Shown piece after piece: positions 6,701 to 7,944 of a stretch of DNA of 7,944 bases. The stretch spans positions 1 through 7,944 of the forward strand of contig JANQHA010000489.1 in NCBI GenBank assembly GCA_028282865.1. The letters run 5' to 3'. Position numbers and translations under genes: made by a program. The first letter of the stretch is position 1, and each line of letters opens with the position of its first letter. The notes under the pieces were generated by a model that had not been told where the DNA came from, did not search any database, and saw nothing but the letters and a program-made list of their open reading frames with translations. Source of the stretch: Oligoflexales bacterium. GTDB taxonomy: Bacteria > Bdellovibrionota_B > Oligoflexia > Oligoflexales > CACXFL01.

Positions 6701-7182
6701 GCTTTAAGTGTGACAGGGTAACCGATTTGCTTAGCCACGGCCTTAGCTTCGTCAATATTTGCTAATGCACCTTTAGAGCCTGGTATCGTCTTAATCCCGG
6801 CCTCGACAGCGGCCTTCTTTGCTGATAGCTTGTCTCCGAAGGTTTGGAGAAGCTTGGGCGATGGGCCGATAAAAACAATCCCAGCGTCGTTACAAGCTGA
6901 GGCAAACTCTGCATTTTCCGACAAAAATCCGTACCCGGGATGGATCGCATCGATATTCCAATGAATAGCCTTTTTTATAATGTCTTGCCAATTGAGGTAG
7001 GCATCCAGCGGTTTTCCTGGGTCTCCGATCTTATAGGCCTCATCGGCTTTATAGCGATGAATCGAAAACCGGTCTTCGTGAGAAAAAATAGCAATCGTAC
7101 GGATATCAAGCTCGGAGGCAGCTCGAAAAATCCGGATCGCAATTTCTCCCCGATTGGCTACCAACAGGCGTTTAAAGAACAT
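3733..7182 (-). CDS. pyc: Pyruvate carboxylase, single-chain type
   Basis: This cytoplasmic biotin enzyme makes oxaloacetate from pyruvate, bicarbonate and ATP to refill the TCA cycle and supply gluconeogenesis. The 1149 residues match the usual one-chain length. The biotin carboxylase domain is about 1-455. It has the GGGGKG loop (164-169), ERDCSVQRRHQK (228-239, with the expected Cys231 and Lys239) and FLEVNPRIQVEH (288-299). The carboxyltransferase domain (about 530-800) has TDTTMRDAHQS (539-549), LCIKDMAG (711-718; Lys714 is the expected carboxylated lysine) and HLHTH (741-745, metal-binding histidines). The segment to about 1060, including EIPGGQYSNL (835-844) and GHIGMPYGGFPE (921-932), is the family's C-terminal carboxyltransferase and tetramerisation region. 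The biotin carrier domain ends the chain, with Lys1114 in ESMKMEY. Unusual residues include Ser746 (usually Asp in HTHDTSG), Cys652 (usually Ser in FDSLN) and Asp619 (usually Ala in RGANAVGY). AAGGAGG stands 5 bases before the ATG. Confidence 0.98.
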   Translation of the reverse strand: MFFKRLLVANRGEIAIRIFRAASELDIRTIAIFSHEDRFSIHRYKADEAYKIGDPGKPLDAYLNWQDIIKKAIHWNIDAIHPGYGFLSENAEFASACNDAGIVFIGPSPKLLQTFGDKLSAKKAAVEAGIKTIPGSKGALANIDEAKAVAKQIGYPVTLKAQSGGGGKGIRLIADEEQLIQSFDRARSEAMSSFGRLDVYMEKTIENPKHIEVQIVADTHGSIVHLYERDCSVQRRHQKVVEIAPALGLTDETRKKLHESSLQLAKSVGYVGLGTVEFLVDQSGEAYFLEVNPRIQVEHTVTEMITGIDLVQSSILIAAGRKLDHAAIGIKSQDSIQPRGVAIQCRVTTEDPKNQFAPDTGEILAYRPALGFGIRLDGGTASTGAMVTPHYDSLLVKVTAFALDFYGASRKMLRSLSEFRIRGVKNNIPLLTNIISHPQFVDASYTTHFFDEHPELFQFRNPRDRATKMLRFLADVSINNPHDLPSQDRRGEITIELPNKPIDGAFESSGRDTAKTILEQKGVEGLKKWILSHPKLLLTDTTMRDAHQSLFATRMRSRDILESLPFYKQNAAGLFSLEVWGGATFDTCLRFLKEDPWQRLADVRAEVPDTLLQMLLRGDNAVGYTNYPSWVVKDFIRHTVETGLDIFRIFDCLNNPEQMATAIEEVKKHGAVAEACICYTGNLGSPEETKFTLSYYLDIAKKLESMGSDILCIKDMAGLLRPHAANVLVTALKEAVGMPIHLHTHSTSGNAVATLLSASNAGCDIVDGAVSSMSGLTSQPSMNAVVAALENTERQPEISLNVLDQLGMYWQSIRSMYQVFDPGINATSTRVYEHEIPGGQYSNLYDQARKVGVSSQEFFELTQRYKEVNELFGNIVKVTPSSKVVGDMALFLQKNQLTGMQLREEKPKLDYPDSVISFFKGHIGMPYGGFPEDIRQLVLGENPPPPQKPAAPSGESIESTIKELAKLIDREVTEKEAISYRLYPKVFLDFIKHRKQYGNVSDLPTPNFFYGLEPNEEIEVDLEPGKTLIICLRSISEPDDKGFRSIYFDLNGYSRMVKVQDLSLKSSEQSRTLADTTNPLHIGTSMPAKILEVKVAQGDKVAEGDTVVVIESMKMEYAISAKTNGTVKKLHVATDDLVESGDLLIELSN

Positions 7183-7187
7183 TTAAG

Positions 7188-7194
7188 CCTCCTT
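7188..7194 (-). promoter_or_regulatory. Strong ribosome binding site of pyc
   Basis: Read on the minus strand this is AAGGAGG, a full anti-Shine-Dalgarno match, 5 bases before the pyc ATG. It is among the strongest such sites in the window and implies efficient translation. Confidence 0.75.
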
Positions 7195-7224
7195 ATCGTA
7201 CAGCGCACGGCTATTCTAAGGGGG

Positions 7225-7254
7225 ATTTTAGATAAAAACCACTGGACTTTTAAA
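7225..7254 (-). promoter_or_regulatory. Possible sigma70-type promoter of pyc
   Basis: On the minus strand, TTTAAA (complement of 7249-7254, 4 of 6 matches to TTGACA) is followed after 18 bases by TAAAAT (complement of 7225-7230, 5 of 6 matches to TATAAT). Transcription would start near 7218, giving a leader of about 35 bases. The -35 box is weak, and A/T-rich spacers give such matches by chance. Confidence 0.25.
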
Positions 7255-7317
7255 CTTCTTGTCATGTTAAGTTGGAGAAGTGAGTCCTAGTCATCGAATT
7301 TAAAAGGGATCGTAGTA

Positions 7318-7944
7318 TTGACAAGCATCAATTCGCCAGATGCTTTGGCTGCCCAGGTTGCTACTGACTTAAATTTGGGCCAAAAGATTCAATTATCGGG
7401 ACCGACTGATGCCGATACCCAGCTGCTATTGTTGCAGTTAGCTAGCCGCTGTGAGCAAATCAAGGATTTCATTCTGGTGTTTAGCCAGGAAAAGAATATG
7501 ATGAAATGGCACAGTTTTATTGAAGATCTGTGCACCCAAGGCATTCTTGATCACAACGCCGTCCTTCCTTACGTCGGTTTTAGTGGTGCTGACCTCTATG
7601 CCAGGCAAACTCATCAGCTTAACTTAAGGTCTTATGCGCTGGGTTTGCTTCACAGAGAGGCCAATTCGGTGATATTGACGACTGCAGAGGCTTTAGGCCA
7701 AAAGACCTTTACCAAGCAGGATCTTAAATCACATACTCATGTAATTAAAGTTGGCCAAGAGATTGATCAGGACTCAATGAGTCGACTTTTTGAAGATTTA
7801 GGATACTTTCAAAGTCGAGAGGTTCGGGAGCGAAATAGCTACGCGATCCGTGGTGGCATCATCGATGTTTTTTCATCCTTCGGCGAGCGCCCGGTTCGTG
7901 TCGAGTTTTTTGGTGACGAAATCTCTTCTATCCGCAGTTTTGAT
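7318..7944 (+). CDS. mfd: Transcription-repair coupling factor Mfd, N-terminal part (3' partial)
   Basis: Mfd removes RNA polymerase stalled at DNA damage and recruits UvrA to start nucleotide excision repair. The frame is open from TTG 7318 to the window edge (209 codons). An upstream in-frame TAG at 7288-7290 limits the start, and AAAGGG (7303-7308) lies 9 bases before the TTG. The visible part is the UvrB-like module (domains 1a, 2 and 1b). LSGPTDADTQLLLLQLA (26-42) stands where UvrB has its Walker A loop but lacks GKT, as expected for Mfd. LPYVGFSGADLYARQ (83-97) matches the 'LP-x-SPYD' region. SREVRERNSYAIRGGIIDVF (166-185) and RPVRVEFFGDEISSIRSFD (191-209) are the strongest hallmarks. 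The RNA polymerase-binding, helicase and C-terminal domains lie beyond the edge. The gene diverges from pyc across 135 bp. Confidence 0.92.
   Translation, partial: MTSINSPDALAAQVATDLNLGQKIQLSGPTDADTQLLLLQLASRCEQIKDFILVFSQEKNMMKWHSFIEDLCTQGILDHNAVLPYVGFSGADLYARQTHQLNLRSYALGLLHREANSVILTTAEALGQKTFTKQDLKSHTHVIKVGQEIDQDSMSRLFEDLGYFQSREVRERNSYAIRGGIIDVFSSFGERPVRVEFFGDEISSIRSFD

Noticed and set aside
6940..7290. 116-codon plus-strand ORF overlapping the start of pyc.
   Set aside because: It is antisense to the conserved pyc N-terminus. It would span the pyc promoter region, and no family pattern is seen.
7258..7290. Promoter for mfd with TTGTCA at 7259-7264 as the -35 box.
   Set aside because: No acceptable -10 hexamer occurs 16-18 bases downstream; the bases there are GAGTCC-like.

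Overview
The window is a stretch of bacterial chromosome holding eight protein genes, packed tightly and on both strands. Five can be assigned to known families: the tail of a probable DUF4340-type protein, Lgt, GpsA, a full-length single-chain pyruvate carboxylase, and the start of Mfd. Three small genes between gpsA and pyc have no family I can name with confidence. No tRNA, rRNA, CRISPR array, insertion sequence or phage gene is visible. The organism is probably a Gram-negative of the delta-proteobacterial or Bdellovibrionota (Oligoflexia) kind. The reasons are the Lgt sub-type (FYGG and GRIGCFLNGDDYG motifs, ending RFFLEYLRGDPRG), the one-chain pyruvate carboxylase, the exported Cys-rich protein, and moderate to low G+C. 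This placement is inference from motif style, not from a phylogenetic marker.

Layout, left to right. (1) 1-263, plus: the C-terminal end of a gene whose start lies outside the window. Its stop codon overlaps that of lgt, which converges on it. (2) 260-1036, minus: lgt, lipoprotein diacylglyceryl transferase. (3) 1133-2173, plus: gpsA, glycerol-3-phosphate dehydrogenase, divergent from lgt across 96 bp. (4) 2174-3732: a small accessory block. It holds a 161-residue coiled-coil protein carrying a 42-bp tandem repeat and flanked by hairpins, a 107-residue exported protein with eight regularly spaced cysteines (minus), and a 105-residue exported protein with a likely single disulfide (plus). The last two diverge from a 238-bp spacer that contains a 20-bp imperfect dyad. 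(5) 3733-7182, minus: pyc. (6) 7318-7944, plus: the first 209 codons of mfd, divergent from pyc across 135 bp and cut by the window edge.

How the genes fit together. GpsA makes sn-glycerol 3-phosphate, the precursor of phosphatidylglycerol, and phosphatidylglycerol is the lipid donor used by Lgt. The divergent lgt/gpsA pair is therefore metabolically coherent, though co-regulation is not shown. Pyc is anaplerotic (pyruvate to oxaloacetate) and Mfd couples transcription to repair; I see no functional link between them. I did not find a multi-gene system that I could call new. The parts most likely to be undescribed are the three small genes in 2174-3732 and the dyad in their spacer.
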